A stretch of DNA of 64,000 bases from Nonomuraea zeae (GCF_005889725.1 NZ_VCKX01000011.1:31936-95935), one strand, 5' to 3'; shown: positions 33,727 through 43,293, numbered from the stretch's first letter. Made by a program: numbers and translations. The notes: generated by a model not told the origin, from the letters alone.

Positions 33727-35274
33727 TCAGACCTGGTTGAGCGCGGGGATGCCGGGCTCGACGACGAAGGAGCCGGAGGTGTAGGCCGGGTAGTGCGGCT
33801 GGGTGACCACGGCGAGGGAGCGGAAGTCGACCTTCATCTCCTTCTGCGTGAAGGTGGCGTTGACGTAGCCGCGGCGGCCGTTGAAGAACTTCACGTGCGG
33901 GTTCTCGTCGAGCAGGACCTGGGTGTTGGGGTACTCGTCCAGGCCGTTGCCGGCGCTGGTGATGGAGGTGGTGACCAGCTCGACCGCGACGCTCTTGGAG
34001 CCGGGGTCCTGGTGGTCGCGCTTGAGCTCGCCCGCCCAGTGGGAGTGCACGTCGCCGGTGAGCACGACGGCGTTGCGCCCGCTCTCCTCGATGGCGGCCG
34101 TCAGGCGGTTGCGGGAGCCGACGTAGCCGTCCCAGCCCTCGTTGGAGTAGCCCTTCTGCTCCCCGTTGACCCAGTCCATCTCCATCATGAAGACCTGCTG
34201 GCCGATGACGTCCCAGGTGGCCTCGGACGTGCGCAGGCCGTCGAACAGCCAGTCCTCCTGCTTCCCGCCGAGGATCGTCCGGTTGGGGTCGAGCCGCTCG
34301 GCGCAGTCGGGGCCGACGGTGCCGCTCTTGCCGGTGCAGGCGTACAGGTCGCGGTACTGGCGGGTGTCGAGCAGGTGCAGGTTGGCCACCGCCCCCCAGC
34401 GGATGGTGCGGTAGAGGCTCATCGCCCAGCCGTCCGGGCGCTGGTTCCGGCGCAGCGGCATGTTCTCGTAGTAGGCCTGGAAGGCGGCGGCCCGCCGGGG
34501 CAGGAACGGCGGGTCCGGCTGCTCGGGCACGTCACCCGCCCAGGCGTTCTCGATGTCGTGGTCGTCCCACACCACCACCCAGGGCGCCGCGGCGTGGGCG
34601 GCCTGAAGGTCGGGGTCGGACTTGTGCTGGGCCTGGCGTAAGCGGTATCCGGCCAGGTCGAGGCATTCCCCGCCGGCCTGGTCGCGCACCGGGTACTTGT
34701 AGTCGCCGTATTCGTAGTAGTAGTCGCCGAGGAAGGCGACGACGTCCGGGTGGTCCTCGGCCATGCGGCGGTAGGCGGTGAACCAGCCCACCTGCCAGTC
34801 GGCGCACGATGCGACGGCCAGCTTCAGGTCACGGCTCGCGGTGCCGGCGGCCGGGGTGGTGAGGGTGCGCCCGACCGGGGAGATGTCGGTGCCGACCCGG
34901 AACCGGTAGAAGTACTCCGTTCCCGGGTCCAGCCGGTCGAGTTCGACATGGACGCTGTGCGCCTCCTCCCGGCGGGCGGTCTCGGTGCCGCGGCGGACCA
35001 CCCGCTTGAAGTTCTCGTCCCTGGCGAGCTGCCACTCGACGGGGACCGGGCGGGCGGGCATGCCGCCCAGCCCGTCAGGCGCGACCGGGTCCATGGCCAG
35101 GCGGGTCCACAGGACCACGCCGTCAGGGGTCGGCTCGCCGGAGGCGACACCGAGGCGAAAGACATCGGACAGGGGGGCACGGCGGGCCGCCGCGCGCACG
35201 GGTGCGGCGGCACCCAGTGCGGCGGTGATGCCCACGCTCGCGCCCCCGGCGAAGAGCATGCGCCGGGTGATCAA
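33727..35274 (-). CDS. phoD: PhoD-family alkaline phosphatase/phosphodiesterase
   Basis: The product has 515 residues with a Tat signal (TRRMLFAGGASVGITAALG). An N-terminal Fn3-like PhoD_N domain (FRLGVASGEPTPDGVVLWTR) precedes the metallophosphatase core. Core motifs are AVASCADWQVGWF (metal Cys), VVAFLGDYYYEYG, WVVVWDDHDIENAW and VLTGDVHSHWAGEL. PhoD enzymes bind Fe and Ca and hydrolyse phosphodiesters, including teichoic acids, outside the membrane. Its place between the binding protein and the galactosidase implies that the operon's substrate contains phosphate. Confidence 0.92.
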   Translation of the reverse strand: MITRRMLFAGGASVGITAALGAAAPVRAAARRAPLSDVFRLGVASGEPTPDGVVLWTRLAMDPVAPDGLGGMPARPVPVEWQLARDENFKRVVRRGTETARREEAHSVHVELDRLDPGTEYFYRFRVGTDISPVGRTLTTPAAGTASRDLKLAVASCADWQVGWFTAYRRMAEDHPDVVAFLGDYYYEYGDYKYPVRDQAGGECLDLAGYRLRQAQHKSDPDLQAAHAAAPWVVVWDDHDIENAWAGDVPEQPDPPFLPRRAAAFQAYYENMPLRRNQRPDGWAMSLYRTIRWGAVANLHLLDTRQYRDLYACTGKSGTVGPDCAERLDPNRTILGGKQEDWLFDGLRTSEATWDVIGQQVFMMEMDWVNGEQKGYSNEGWDGYVGSRNRLTAAIEESGRNAVVLTGDVHSHWAGELKRDHQDPGSKSVAVELVTTSITSAGNGLDEYPNTQVLLDENPHVKFFNGRRGYVNATFTQKEMKVDFRSLAVVTQPHYPAYTSGSFVVEPGIPALNQV

Positions 35275-35283
35275 GGGGTCTCC

Positions 35284-36597
35284 CTACTTGATGGTCGCGT
35301 TACCTTCGGCGACGGCCTGGTCCAGGCCGCCCTTGACGGTGATCTTGCCGAGGTAGACCTCGTTGAGTATCTGGTTGAGCTTCGATTCGAAGCCGGTCCA
35401 GCCGGTGACGATCGGCATGTTGAAGGTGGTCCCCTTCGACTCCTCCAGATAGGGCGTGACGTCGATCCGCTTGGCCTTCCAGTAATCGACGTAGCCCTGG
35501 GCGAGCTGGTCACCGACCAGCGCGGGGAAGATGTAGCCCTGGTCGGCCATCGACTTCTGGGCCTGCTCGCCGGCCAGGAACTTGGCCAGCTTCATCGCCT
35601 CGGCCTGATGCTTGCTCTTGGCGTAGACGGCCTCGCCCAGGCCGTTGATGTTGGCGGCGCGGCCCTTGGGGCCCTCGGGCATCGCGGCGACGCCGAGCTC
35701 GAAGTTCACCTCGGGGGCCACGTACGGCAGCAGGGCGTTGTTCGCGGGGAACATCGCGACCTGGCCGGCCTTGAACATGTCGGTCGCCTTGCCGGTGGGC
35801 GGGTTGGTCCGGGTGGCCGGCGGAGAGACGTGCTGCTTGGCGATGAGGTCGACGCCGAACTGGACGGCCTGCACCGAGGCGTCGTCGTTGAAGGTGTACT
35901 TGCCGAAGGGCTTGTCGATCAGCTTCCCGCCGTTGGACTCGATCCAGTTCATCCACTGGGTCTGGGAGTGGTTCCACGAGGCGAACCCGTACACCTTGAC
36001 CTGGTCGGGGTCGAAGCCCGCCTCGCCGGGGTGCTTGCCCGCCTCGTCGACCGTGAGCTTCTTCGCGGTCTCGACCAGGGTGCCGGAGCCGTCGGGGGCC
36101 CAGGTGAGCTTGTCCGGCATCGTGACGCCGGCCTTCTTGAACAGGTCCTTGTTGTACAGGACGCCGGGCGTGCCCCAGTCCTTCGGCACGCCGTACAGCT
36201 TGCCCTCGTAGGTGTTGGAGGCGACCACGTTCGGGTGGTACTTGGAGGTGTCCAGGCCGAGAGAGCTCAGGTCGGCCAGTACGCCCTTCGTGGCGAACGC
36301 CGGGAAGTAGCCGGGCTGCATCCAGAACACGTCGGGTGCGGTGCCCGCGACCGCGTCGGCGGTCAGCTTGGTCCAGTAGTCGTCATAGGGCATGACCTCG
36401 ATCTTGACTTTGATGTCCGGGTTGGCCTGCTGGAAGCCGGCCATCACCTTGTCGTAGCCGACCTTCTGCTGCTCGTCCCAGATCCGGTAGGTCAGCGTGA
36501 CCGGACCATCGTCGCCGCTCCCGCCACCGGAGCCGCAGGCGGCGAGGGGAAGGACGGACAGGGCCACGACGGCAAGACTCATGCGGGGGGATTTCAT
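35284..36597 (-). CDS. Sugar ABC transporter substrate-binding lipoprotein (UgpB-like)
   Basis: The product has 437 residues with lipoprotein signal KSPRMSLAVVALSVLPLAAC (lipobox LAAC). The mature part is a family-1 solute-binding protein (YRIWDEQQKVGYDKVMAGFQ, MPYDDYWTKLTADAVAGTAP, GYIFPALVGDQLAQGYVDYW). It is 9 bases upstream of phoD and 10 bases downstream of the permease. No ATPase gene is in the operon, so a shared ATPase is likely. Confidence 0.9.
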   Translation of the reverse strand: MKSPRMSLAVVALSVLPLAACGSGGGSGDDGPVTLTYRIWDEQQKVGYDKVMAGFQQANPDIKVKIEVMPYDDYWTKLTADAVAGTAPDVFWMQPGYFPAFATKGVLADLSSLGLDTSKYHPNVVASNTYEGKLYGVPKDWGTPGVLYNKDLFKKAGVTMPDKLTWAPDGSGTLVETAKKLTVDEAGKHPGEAGFDPDQVKVYGFASWNHSQTQWMNWIESNGGKLIDKPFGKYTFNDDASVQAVQFGVDLIAKQHVSPPATRTNPPTGKATDMFKAGQVAMFPANNALLPYVAPEVNFELGVAAMPEGPKGRAANINGLGEAVYAKSKHQAEAMKLAKFLAGEQAQKSMADQGYIFPALVGDQLAQGYVDYWKAKRIDVTPYLEESKGTTFNMPIVTGWTGFESKLNQILNEVYLGKITVKGGLDQAVAEGNATIK

Positions 36598-36607
36598 GGC
36601 GTGCCTT

Positions 36608-37414
36608 TCACTTCAACCCGGTCAGGACGACCGACCGGACGATGTATCTCTGGAAGAAGACGAAGATGGCGATCATCGGCACGAGCGCGATCAGCCCGCC
36701 GGCCATGATCTGCGCATAGTCGACGCCGATGCCCACCTTGAGCGCCGCCAGCGCGACCGTGATGACCTTGGTCTGCTCGTCGCTGGTGATGATGAGCGGC
36801 CACAGGAAGCTGTTCCACGACGAGATGACGGTGATGATGGCCAGCGTCCCCAGCGCCGGCTTGCACAGCGGCAGCATCACGCGGAGGAGGATCGTGAGCT
36901 GGCCCGCGCCGTCGATCCGCGCCGCCTCCTCCAGCCCTGCGGGCAGGCTGCGGAAGAACTGCCGCATCAGGAAGATCCCGTACGGGGTGCCCAGGACGTA
37001 CGGGATGAGCAGCCCGGCCCACGTGTTGACCAGCTCCAGCTCGCGCATGATGAGGAACAGCGGGATGACGGTCACCGCGACGGGCACCATCATGGTCGCC
37101 ACGAACAGCCAGAACAGCACGTCCCTGCCGGGGAAGCGGAGCCTGGCGAAGGCGTAGGCGGCGAAGGTGGTGAACACCAGTTGCCCCGTGGTCAGCGCGA
37201 TGGTCATGACCAGCGTGTTGAGGATGTAGTGCGGGAACTCGCCGCCCAGCAGCTTGGTCAGGTTCGCGGTGGTCGGCGGGACTCCGGGCAGCCACGGCTG
37301 CGTGGTGTGCAGCTGGCCGGAGGACTTGAACGCCGTCAACAGCACCAGCAGGTACGGGAAGACGGTGACGACCGCGCCCACCACGAGCGTGACGTAGAGC
37401 AGAACTCGTTTCAT
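36608..37414 (-). CDS. Sugar ABC transporter permease (MalG type)
   Basis: The 268-residue protein has about six membrane segments. The EAA loop (EEAARIDGAGQLTILLRVML) is typical, and WNSFLWPLI resembles the WNEF motif of MalG-type permeases. It begins 6 bases after the upstream permease stop and forms the channel with it. Confidence 0.9.
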   Translation of the reverse strand: MKRVLLYVTLVVGAVVTVFPYLLVLLTAFKSSGQLHTTQPWLPGVPPTTANLTKLLGGEFPHYILNTLVMTIALTTGQLVFTTFAAYAFARLRFPGRDVLFWLFVATMMVPVAVTVIPLFLIMRELELVNTWAGLLIPYVLGTPYGIFLMRQFFRSLPAGLEEAARIDGAGQLTILLRVMLPLCKPALGTLAIITVISSWNSFLWPLIITSDEQTKVITVALAALKVGIGVDYAQIMAGGLIALVPMIAIFVFFQRYIVRSVVLTGLK

Positions 37415-37420
37415 GGCTCC

Positions 37421-38347
37421 TCAGCTCAGGTCGTAAGTGGTGCGTTTGCCGAAGAACCTGACCTGGACCAGCGTCACCAGCAGGATCACCAGGAACAGCA
37501 CGATCGACAGGGTCGCGGCGTAGCCGAAGTCGAACTCGCGGAACGCAACGTGGAAGATCTTGAAGTTCATCACCGCAGTCGACTCGCTCGGCCCGCCGTC
37601 GGTCATCGAGTAGATCGTGTCGAAAGCCTGGAAGGCGCCGATCAGGTTCGTCACCGTGACGAAGAACATCGTCGGGTTGAGCAGCGGCAGCGTCACCCGC
37701 CAGAACCGCTGGCCGGACGTGGCCCCGTCGCAGGCCGCCGCGTCGTAGAGCTCCTGCGGGATGCCCTGCAGCCCGGCCAGGAAGAACAGCATCGTGTACC
37801 CGGTGTGCTGCCACACGCTCACCAGCGCGACGGCGGGCAGGGCGAGCGAGCTTTCCGACAGCCAGGCGGGCCCGGTGATGCCGGCCAGGTCGAGCAGCTG
37901 GTTGATGGCGCCGTCGCGGGGATCGAAGATCCAGCTCCAGATCAGGCCGAGGACGATCGGCGTGGCCATCCACGGCACCACGAACAGGGCGCGCAGGAAC
38001 TTCACCGCGCGGATCTTCTGGTTCAGCATGACGGCAAGCCCGAGCGCCAGCACGGTCTGCAGCGGGATGCACATCGCCACGTAGACGCAGGTGATCCCCA
38101 GAGAGCTCCACACCGAGCCGTCCGCGGCCAGCCGGCGGTAGTTGCCGAGGCCGACGAAGGTGGGGTCCGACAGGAGCTCCCAGTCGAAGAAGCTGAGCCC
38201 GAAGACGATCAGAACCGGGAGCAGCAGGAACGCCACGACCCCGAACAGGCTCGGGCCCACGAACAGGTACGGCGCCCAGCTCCACTGACGCCTCCTCGCC
38301 CGGCTCCCTGACGACGCGGCCGGCTGTGCGGTGGCGTGAGCGATCAC
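37421..38347 (-). CDS. Sugar ABC transporter permease (MalF type)
   Basis: GTG 38347 overlaps the GH36 stop (GTGA) and gives a 308-residue protein with about six membrane segments (SWAPYLFVGPSLFGVVAFLL at the start). The EAA loop is YDAAACDGATSGQRFWRVTL. The open frame continues upstream, but only through the GH36 coding region, so the overlapping GTG is chosen. Confidence 0.88.
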   Translation of the reverse strand: MIAHATAQPAASSGSRARRRQWSWAPYLFVGPSLFGVVAFLLLPVLIVFGLSFFDWELLSDPTFVGLGNYRRLAADGSVWSSLGITCVYVAMCIPLQTVLALGLAVMLNQKIRAVKFLRALFVVPWMATPIVLGLIWSWIFDPRDGAINQLLDLAGITGPAWLSESSLALPAVALVSVWQHTGYTMLFFLAGLQGIPQELYDAAACDGATSGQRFWRVTLPLLNPTMFFVTVTNLIGAFQAFDTIYSMTDGGPSESTAVMNFKIFHVAFREFDFGYAATLSIVLFLVILLVTLVQVRFFGKRTTYDLS

Positions 38348-39648
38348 GCCGGCTCCGCCAGGCTCGGCACCATCAGACGTCTGGTGGTCTCCAGTCCCCA
38401 TGCGTCCAGTGCGGCGATGGGATCGCTGGAGCCGCGCAGCCCACCGGTGGTCGCGAGAAAGGCCGCCCACTCCTCGCGCGCCTCGACCTCTGGTCGCAGG
38501 AGGATGCAATCGGGGTCGTTCACCCACCAGCGCGCGTGCAGGAACTCCCTGGCCCCGCTGGTCAGGCGGGCGCCGAGCTGGGAGGGCTGGCTGATGTCGC
38601 CCGATTTGGGGTGCAGCGTGGGCGCGATGTCAGGGCCGACCCGCATCACGTCGACCAGCCCGATGCTGGGCAGCATCGGAGCGCCGCAGCCGTGCAGGGT
38701 GGCCTGCGGGCCCGCGCCCTCCCGGATGAGCTCCAGGCCGCGCCGGTACGCCTCGATCGGGCCGAGATCCTCGTGCCGGCCGCCGTGCAGCGCTCCCGCG
38801 TAGAGGTAGTCGAGTTTGAAGTGGCTGATGCCCTTGGCGGCCAGTGCCGCGAAGACGCCCACCAGATGCTCGGCGGCGCCCGGATGGGTGACGTCGAGCA
38901 CGGCCAGGTCCTGGTCCCACATGTGGCCCGCGTCACCGCCTCGGACCAGCCATTCGGGGTGCTCGCCGAAGATCCTGCTCTGGTGTCCGACGAGGAAGGG
39001 GGCCGTCCAGATGCCCGCCCGCCTGCCGGCCGCGACCACCGTGCCGACGGCTCGGTCGAGCGAGCCGAAGCCGGGACGCGGGTCCAGCCAGTCGCCGATC
39101 CCGGCCTCGTAGCCGTCGTCGATGAGGAACATGTCCGCCCCGAGCTCGTGCCTGGCGGCCAGCTCCAGGTTCTCCAGCACGTCGGCCTCGGTGATCCGGT
39201 CGAAGTAGCCGTACCAGGAGCACCACATCGGCGGCACCGCGGGGAAGGCATGGCCGGGTGCCAGGCCGTCCGCCCACCGGCGTAGCGCCCGCTCCAGACC
39301 GCCCTCGACGCGCTCGTGCCGTACCGGGCCGTCGGCGGAGACCACCAGCCGGTCCTCCACCCGGCGCGCCCGGATCGAGGGCACGGCGAGCGGGTCCGGC
39401 GCCGACCACAGCTCCACCGGGCCGCCGTCGCCCGGGTCGGCGGCCAGCAGGCCCTCGCCCTGGAACGACCCGGCGGGCACCGGCGTCTCCGGGCGGTAGC
39501 AGAGGGTCTGGATGTTGCCGTCGGCCGGGCGGGGCGGGGTGTCGTCGAGCCGGTAGACGCCAGTAGGACTCCACGACTGCCAGCCGTGCTCGAACACCCG
39601 CGCCGCGCCGGGCGCACACCTGACCTCGCCGATATCTGCGAAGGACAT
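38344..39648 (-). CDS. GH36-type alpha-galactosidase (cytoplasmic)
   Basis: From ATG 39648 (GAGGCAGG upstream) the product has 434 residues. Motifs: FEHGWQSWSPTGVYRL, PPMWCSWYGYFDRITEADVL, ADMFLIDDGYEAGIGDWLDP, SHFKLDYLYAGAL (nucleophile Asp ~280) and DVMRVGPDIAPTL (acid/base Asp ~340). No signal peptide, so it acts on imported oligosaccharide. Earlier in-frame ATGs (39660, 39684) exist, but the best promoter places the transcript start near 39677, which excludes 39684. First gene of an eight-gene operon. Confidence 0.9.
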   Translation of the reverse strand: MSFADIGEVRCAPGAARVFEHGWQSWSPTGVYRLDDTPPRPADGNIQTLCYRPETPVPAGSFQGEGLLAADPGDGGPVELWSAPDPLAVPSIRARRVEDRLVVSADGPVRHERVEGGLERALRRWADGLAPGHAFPAVPPMWCSWYGYFDRITEADVLENLELAARHELGADMFLIDDGYEAGIGDWLDPRPGFGSLDRAVGTVVAAGRRAGIWTAPFLVGHQSRIFGEHPEWLVRGGDAGHMWDQDLAVLDVTHPGAAEHLVGVFAALAAKGISHFKLDYLYAGALHGGRHEDLGPIEAYRRGLELIREGAGPQATLHGCGAPMLPSIGLVDVMRVGPDIAPTLHPKSGDISQPSQLGARLTSGAREFLHARWWVNDPDCILLRPEVEAREEWAAFLATTGGLRGSSDPIAALDAWGLETTRRLMVPSLAEPA

Positions 39649-39683
39649 CGCCTGCCTCATCTCACTTAAGAAGGAGCGCTTCA

Positions 39684-39713
39684 TTAGTAGCAGTGTCCGA
39701 TCAGGGCGGTCAA
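39684..39713 (-). promoter_or_regulatory. Probable promoter of the alpha-galactosidase operon
   Basis: On the minus strand TTGACC (39713-39708) is followed after 18 bases by TACTAA (39689-39684), a good -35/-10 pair for the housekeeping sigma factor. Transcription would begin near 39677, about 28 bases before the chosen GH36 start codon. The divergent ROK gene starts at 39816, so the regulator probably binds between them. Confidence 0.55.
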
Positions 39714-39815
39714 TGGGCATTCTGCGGGGATAGCCGCTGCATCAGAGGGAAGCGCCGACAGCTGATCGCTGGCATAATCGGCAGTTACAGAGGAGACCTA
39801 CATTAGGATGGCCTG

Positions 39816-40967
39816 GTGGATCTACGCGGCGGCGACCTGTCCCGGCTCAGGCAGCTCAACTCGCTGACCGCCATCAGGGCACTGCGGGAGACCGGGCCGC
39901 TCACCTTGTCGGCGCTCGCCGAACGGGCCGGGCTGTCACGCCCCTCCATGAAGGAGGTCGTCGACGAGCTCGCCGCGCTCGGCTGGGTCGAGGAGGTGCC
40001 GCCGAGTCCCGGCACCATGGGGCGACCGGCCCGCCGCTACCGTTTCCGCGCCGACAGCGGGCACCTCGTCGGCGTCGACATAGGCGGGCACAACGTTCGC
40101 GCCGCACTGTCCGACCTCGACGGCCACGTCCTGGCGGAGACCCGCCAACCCGTCGAACCGGACGCTCCGCTGGACGAACGCCTGGCCGCCATCGAGCGCG
40201 CCGTGTCCGGCTGCCTCGCGGCCAGCCGCAAGACCCCCGCGGACCTGTGGGCCCTGGCCGCCGGCAGCACCGGCGTGATCACTCCAGACGGCCGCATCGC
40301 CTTCTCCTCCGCCGTCCCGGCGTGGACCGGCCTCGACCTGGCGGGCCGCCTGCGGGAGATGTTCCCGTGCGAGATCCTGGTCGAGAACGACAGCCGGCTC
40401 GCCGCGCTCGCCGAGTTCCGGCGAGGGGCCGCGCGCGATGCCCGCGACGTGGTGTTCCTGCACGTCGGCAGGCGCATGGGCGCCGGTCTCATCATCGACG
40501 GCAAGGTGCACCGAGGGTTCGGCGCGGCCGCCGGCGAAGTCGCCATGCTGCCGGAGTCCCGCTGGTTCGACGCCCCCGAGCACCTCAACACGTGTGCAGT
40601 CGTGCCGCCCGGGACCCCGCCCGAGGACGCCGCCGGCCACACGCTGACCGCCGCCCGCTCCGGCGACCCGGTCGCGCTGGAGGCGGTCGGCCGCTACGTG
40701 GACGACCTGGCCGTGGGCACCGCCGCGATGGTGCTGCTGCTCGACCCGCAACTGGTCGTCCTCGGCGGCGGCTTCTCCCGCTCGGCCGACGTGCTGCTGC
40801 CCCCGCTGCGCGACCGGCTGGAGCGGCGCTGCATCCGCCTGCCCGAGGTGCGGGCCTCCACCCTGGGCGACGAGTGCGTGGTGGTGGGGGCGATCGATCA
40901 CGCGGTGGAGCATGTCGACCGCCGGTTCTTCACCCCCGAGGCCGGGCCGCTGCCCATCAGCCGCTGA
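39816..40967 (+). CDS. ROK family transcriptional regulator
   Basis: The product has 383 residues starting at GTG 39816 (AGGATGG upstream). The winged helix (LTLSALAERAGLSRPSMKEV) is followed by a ROK fold: LVGVDIGGHNVRAALSDLDG, VENDSRLAALAEFRRGAARD, MGAGLIIDGKVHRGFGAAAG and LDPQLVVLGGGFSRSADVLL. It resembles the ROK protein at 2724 in layout. It is divergent from the galactosidase operon and is its most likely repressor, with a sugar or sugar phosphate as ligand. Confidence 0.88.
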   Translation: MDLRGGDLSRLRQLNSLTAIRALRETGPLTLSALAERAGLSRPSMKEVVDELAALGWVEEVPPSPGTMGRPARRYRFRADSGHLVGVDIGGHNVRAALSDLDGHVLAETRQPVEPDAPLDERLAAIERAVSGCLAASRKTPADLWALAAGSTGVITPDGRIAFSSAVPAWTGLDLAGRLREMFPCEILVENDSRLAALAEFRRGAARDARDVVFLHVGRRMGAGLIIDGKVHRGFGAAAGEVAMLPESRWFDAPEHLNTCAVVPPGTPPEDAAGHTLTAARSGDPVALEAVGRYVDDLAVGTAAMVLLLDPQLVVLGGGFSRSADVLLPPLRDRLERRCIRLPEVRASTLGDECVVVGAIDHAVEHVDRRFFTPEAGPLPISR

Positions 40968-41069
40968 CGCGGGAAGCTGCTCGGCGCGATGCGCTGAGCC
41001 GGGATCACGAGAACGACAGTCCGTACGAGTGAGTTGCCGCCGGACCGAAGGCGGTTTCACAGTGGCGGT

Positions 41070-43205
41070 ATGACGCATCCGCCGGACCCTGGTCACCGCC
41101 CGGACGGTGGCCGTTCCGAGGCGAGCGGGCCGCGGTCGGTCGCGGTGGGCGGGGAGCTCTCCGGTGCGGTCTTCACCGGGGACATACAGCTGCTGTCACG
41201 GCGATCGTTACCCGACGCGGCCCGGATGGCAGAGCCCGAGGCACTGGTCGGGCTTCCACGCCTGCCGGTAGCCTCCTTCGTCGGCCGGGAACAAGCCCTG
41301 TCCGCGCTGCGAGAGGCCCTGGCGACCGGGCCGGGCGTCATCTCCCAGGCCATCGTCGGGCTCGGCGGTGTGGGAAAGAGCGAGCTGGCCCTGCAATACG
41401 CACATCGGCATCGAGCCGACTACCGGCTGGTGTGGTGGATGGAGGCCGAGAGCCCTGCCCACGTCCAAGCGGGCCTGGCCGGGCTCACCAGGGCGATGGT
41501 CGCGGGGGTCGATTCGGTGGCCGCCGAGCAGGCCACCACGGAAGAGGCCGCCGCCTGGGCGCTGGCCTGGCTGGGCACCCGGACCGGCTGGCTGGTGGTC
41601 TTCGACAACGTCGAAGAGGTCGCCGACGTCGAGCCACACCTCGCGTGGCTCGCCCGCGGGCACGTGCTGATCACCACCCGGCGCGACATCGGCTGGCCGC
41701 AACGCGGCATCACGCCCCTGCGGCTGGAGGTGCTGGATCGCCCCGCTTCCATCACCCTGCTGGCCGGGCTCATAGGGTCCCTGGCCGCCGACCGGCGCCC
41801 GGTGCTCAACGAGCTGGCCAACCGGCTCGGCGACCTGCCGTTGGCGCTGGCCCAGGCCGGCGCCTACATCGCCCGCACTCCCGGCATCACGCCGGCCCGC
41901 TACCTGCGCCTGCTGTCCGACACACCCGCCCGTATGCACGCCGCCGCCCCGGCCGGTGGGGACGCCGCCCGGGTGGTGGCCAAGGTCTGGACGCTCAGCC
42001 ACGCCCGCCTGCGAGCCATCGACCCGCTGACTGTCCGCGTGCTGAACGTGCTGTCCTGCTACGCCCCCGACGATCTACCGGTCACCGTCTTGACCGGCTT
42101 CGACGACGCCGACGACGTGGCCGTGAGCGAGGCGCTGGCGCTGCTGGCCTCCTACAGTCTGATCACAGTGACCACGAGTCCGGCCCTCGGCCTCGGCCGG
42201 GCCCCAGAGGATCTGGTGAGCGTGCACCGCCTCGTCCAGGCCGTCACGCTCGACCAGCTCACGCCGGACCAGCGCGAGCGCTGGCGGGCCGTGGCCGCCG
42301 GCCTGCTGCAGGACGCCGTGCCTGCCGACCCTCAGTCACGGGCCGACTGGCCGTTGTTCGCCCGGTTGCTGCCGCATGCGCGCGTCGCCTTGCCGGCGTC
42401 CTCACCAGCGCTGCAGCGCATGCTCAGCTATCTGGGCAGCCGCGCCGACCACCACACCGCCAAGGAGCTCAGCCGGCACATTCACGACACCCTCGCCGCC
42501 AGTAGGGGCGCCGAACATCCCAGCACCCTGGCCGCCCGCCACGAACTCGCCGGCTGGACCGGGTTGACCTGGGACACCGCCGCGGCGCGGGACGAGTTCG
42601 CCGCCCTGCTGCCCATCCGGGAGCGCGTCCTGGGTGCCGAGCATCCCGACACGCTGATCACCCGGAGCTACCTGGCGAACTATACGGGCCTGGCCGGGGA
42701 CGCGGCCGCCGCCCGTGAGCAGTGCGCCGCCCTCCTGGCCATCTACGCCCGCCTGCACGGCGTGGATCATCCCCTCACCTTGGACGCCCGGCATGACATG
42801 GCCCACTGGACCGGGGAAGAGGGCGATCCGGTCACCGCCCGCGACCAGCTCGCCGCCCTCCTGCCCATCCGCGAGCGCCTTCACGGCGCCGAAGACCCGC
42901 GGACTTTGCTGGTCCGGCATGTGCTGGCCCGCTGGACGGGAGCCGCAGGCGACCCGGCCGCGGCCCGCGACCAGCTCGCCGCCCTTCTGCCCATCCGCGA
43001 ACGCGTGCTCGGCGCCGACAACCTCAATACCCTCATCACCCGGCACGACCTGGCCGTCTGGACCGGAGAAGCGGGAGCTCCGGCCGCGGCCCGCGACCAG
43101 CTCGCCGCCCTCCTCCCCCTCCGCGAGCGCGTGCTCGGCGCCGAGGACCCCTACACCTTGGCCACCCGGCGGGAGCTGGCCCGATGGACGCAGCTGGCTC
43201 GCTGA
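41070..43205 (+). CDS. NB-ARC (STAND) ATPase with five TPR-like 42-residue repeats
   Basis: From ATG 41070 the product has 711 residues. The N-terminus has a short G-rich segment (SVAVGGELSGAVFTGDIQLL) common before actinobacterial NB-ARC proteins. VGREQALSALREAL leads to a Walker A GLGGVGKSELALQYA (~96-110), Walker B WLVVFDNVE, the sensor LITTRRD and GDLPLALAQAGAYI. From about 485 to the end, five 42-residue repeats with a core of ARDQLAALLPIRERVLGAE form TPR/kinesin-light-chain-like helices. It is a STAND switch protein and no effector domain is visible. A TTG at 41034 is an alternative start. Confidence 0.85.
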   Translation: MTHPPDPGHRPDGGRSEASGPRSVAVGGELSGAVFTGDIQLLSRRSLPDAARMAEPEALVGLPRLPVASFVGREQALSALREALATGPGVISQAIVGLGGVGKSELALQYAHRHRADYRLVWWMEAESPAHVQAGLAGLTRAMVAGVDSVAAEQATTEEAAAWALAWLGTRTGWLVVFDNVEEVADVEPHLAWLARGHVLITTRRDIGWPQRGITPLRLEVLDRPASITLLAGLIGSLAADRRPVLNELANRLGDLPLALAQAGAYIARTPGITPARYLRLLSDTPARMHAAAPAGGDAARVVAKVWTLSHARLRAIDPLTVRVLNVLSCYAPDDLPVTVLTGFDDADDVAVSEALALLASYSLITVTTSPALGLGRAPEDLVSVHRLVQAVTLDQLTPDQRERWRAVAAGLLQDAVPADPQSRADWPLFARLLPHARVALPASSPALQRMLSYLGSRADHHTAKELSRHIHDTLAASRGAEHPSTLAARHELAGWTGLTWDTAAARDEFAALLPIRERVLGAEHPDTLITRSYLANYTGLAGDAAAAREQCAALLAIYARLHGVDHPLTLDARHDMAHWTGEEGDPVTARDQLAALLPIRERLHGAEDPRTLLVRHVLARWTGAAGDPAAARDQLAALLPIRERVLGADNLNTLITRHDLAVWTGEAGAPAAARDQLAALLPLRERVLGAEDPYTLATRRELARWTQLAR

Positions 43206-43293
43206 GGAACGGCGCCGCAGCACCCCACCGGGCTGACTTCTGTCAAACGAGACCTGTGACACAGGCCACTGACCTTCGCCGCGCGGAAGGCTC

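Noticed and set aside
39649..39684. Upstream starts (ATG 39684, ATG 39660) for the GH36 gene
   Set aside because: The best promoter puts the transcript start near 39677, after the first ATG, and the second has no properly spaced ribosome binding site.
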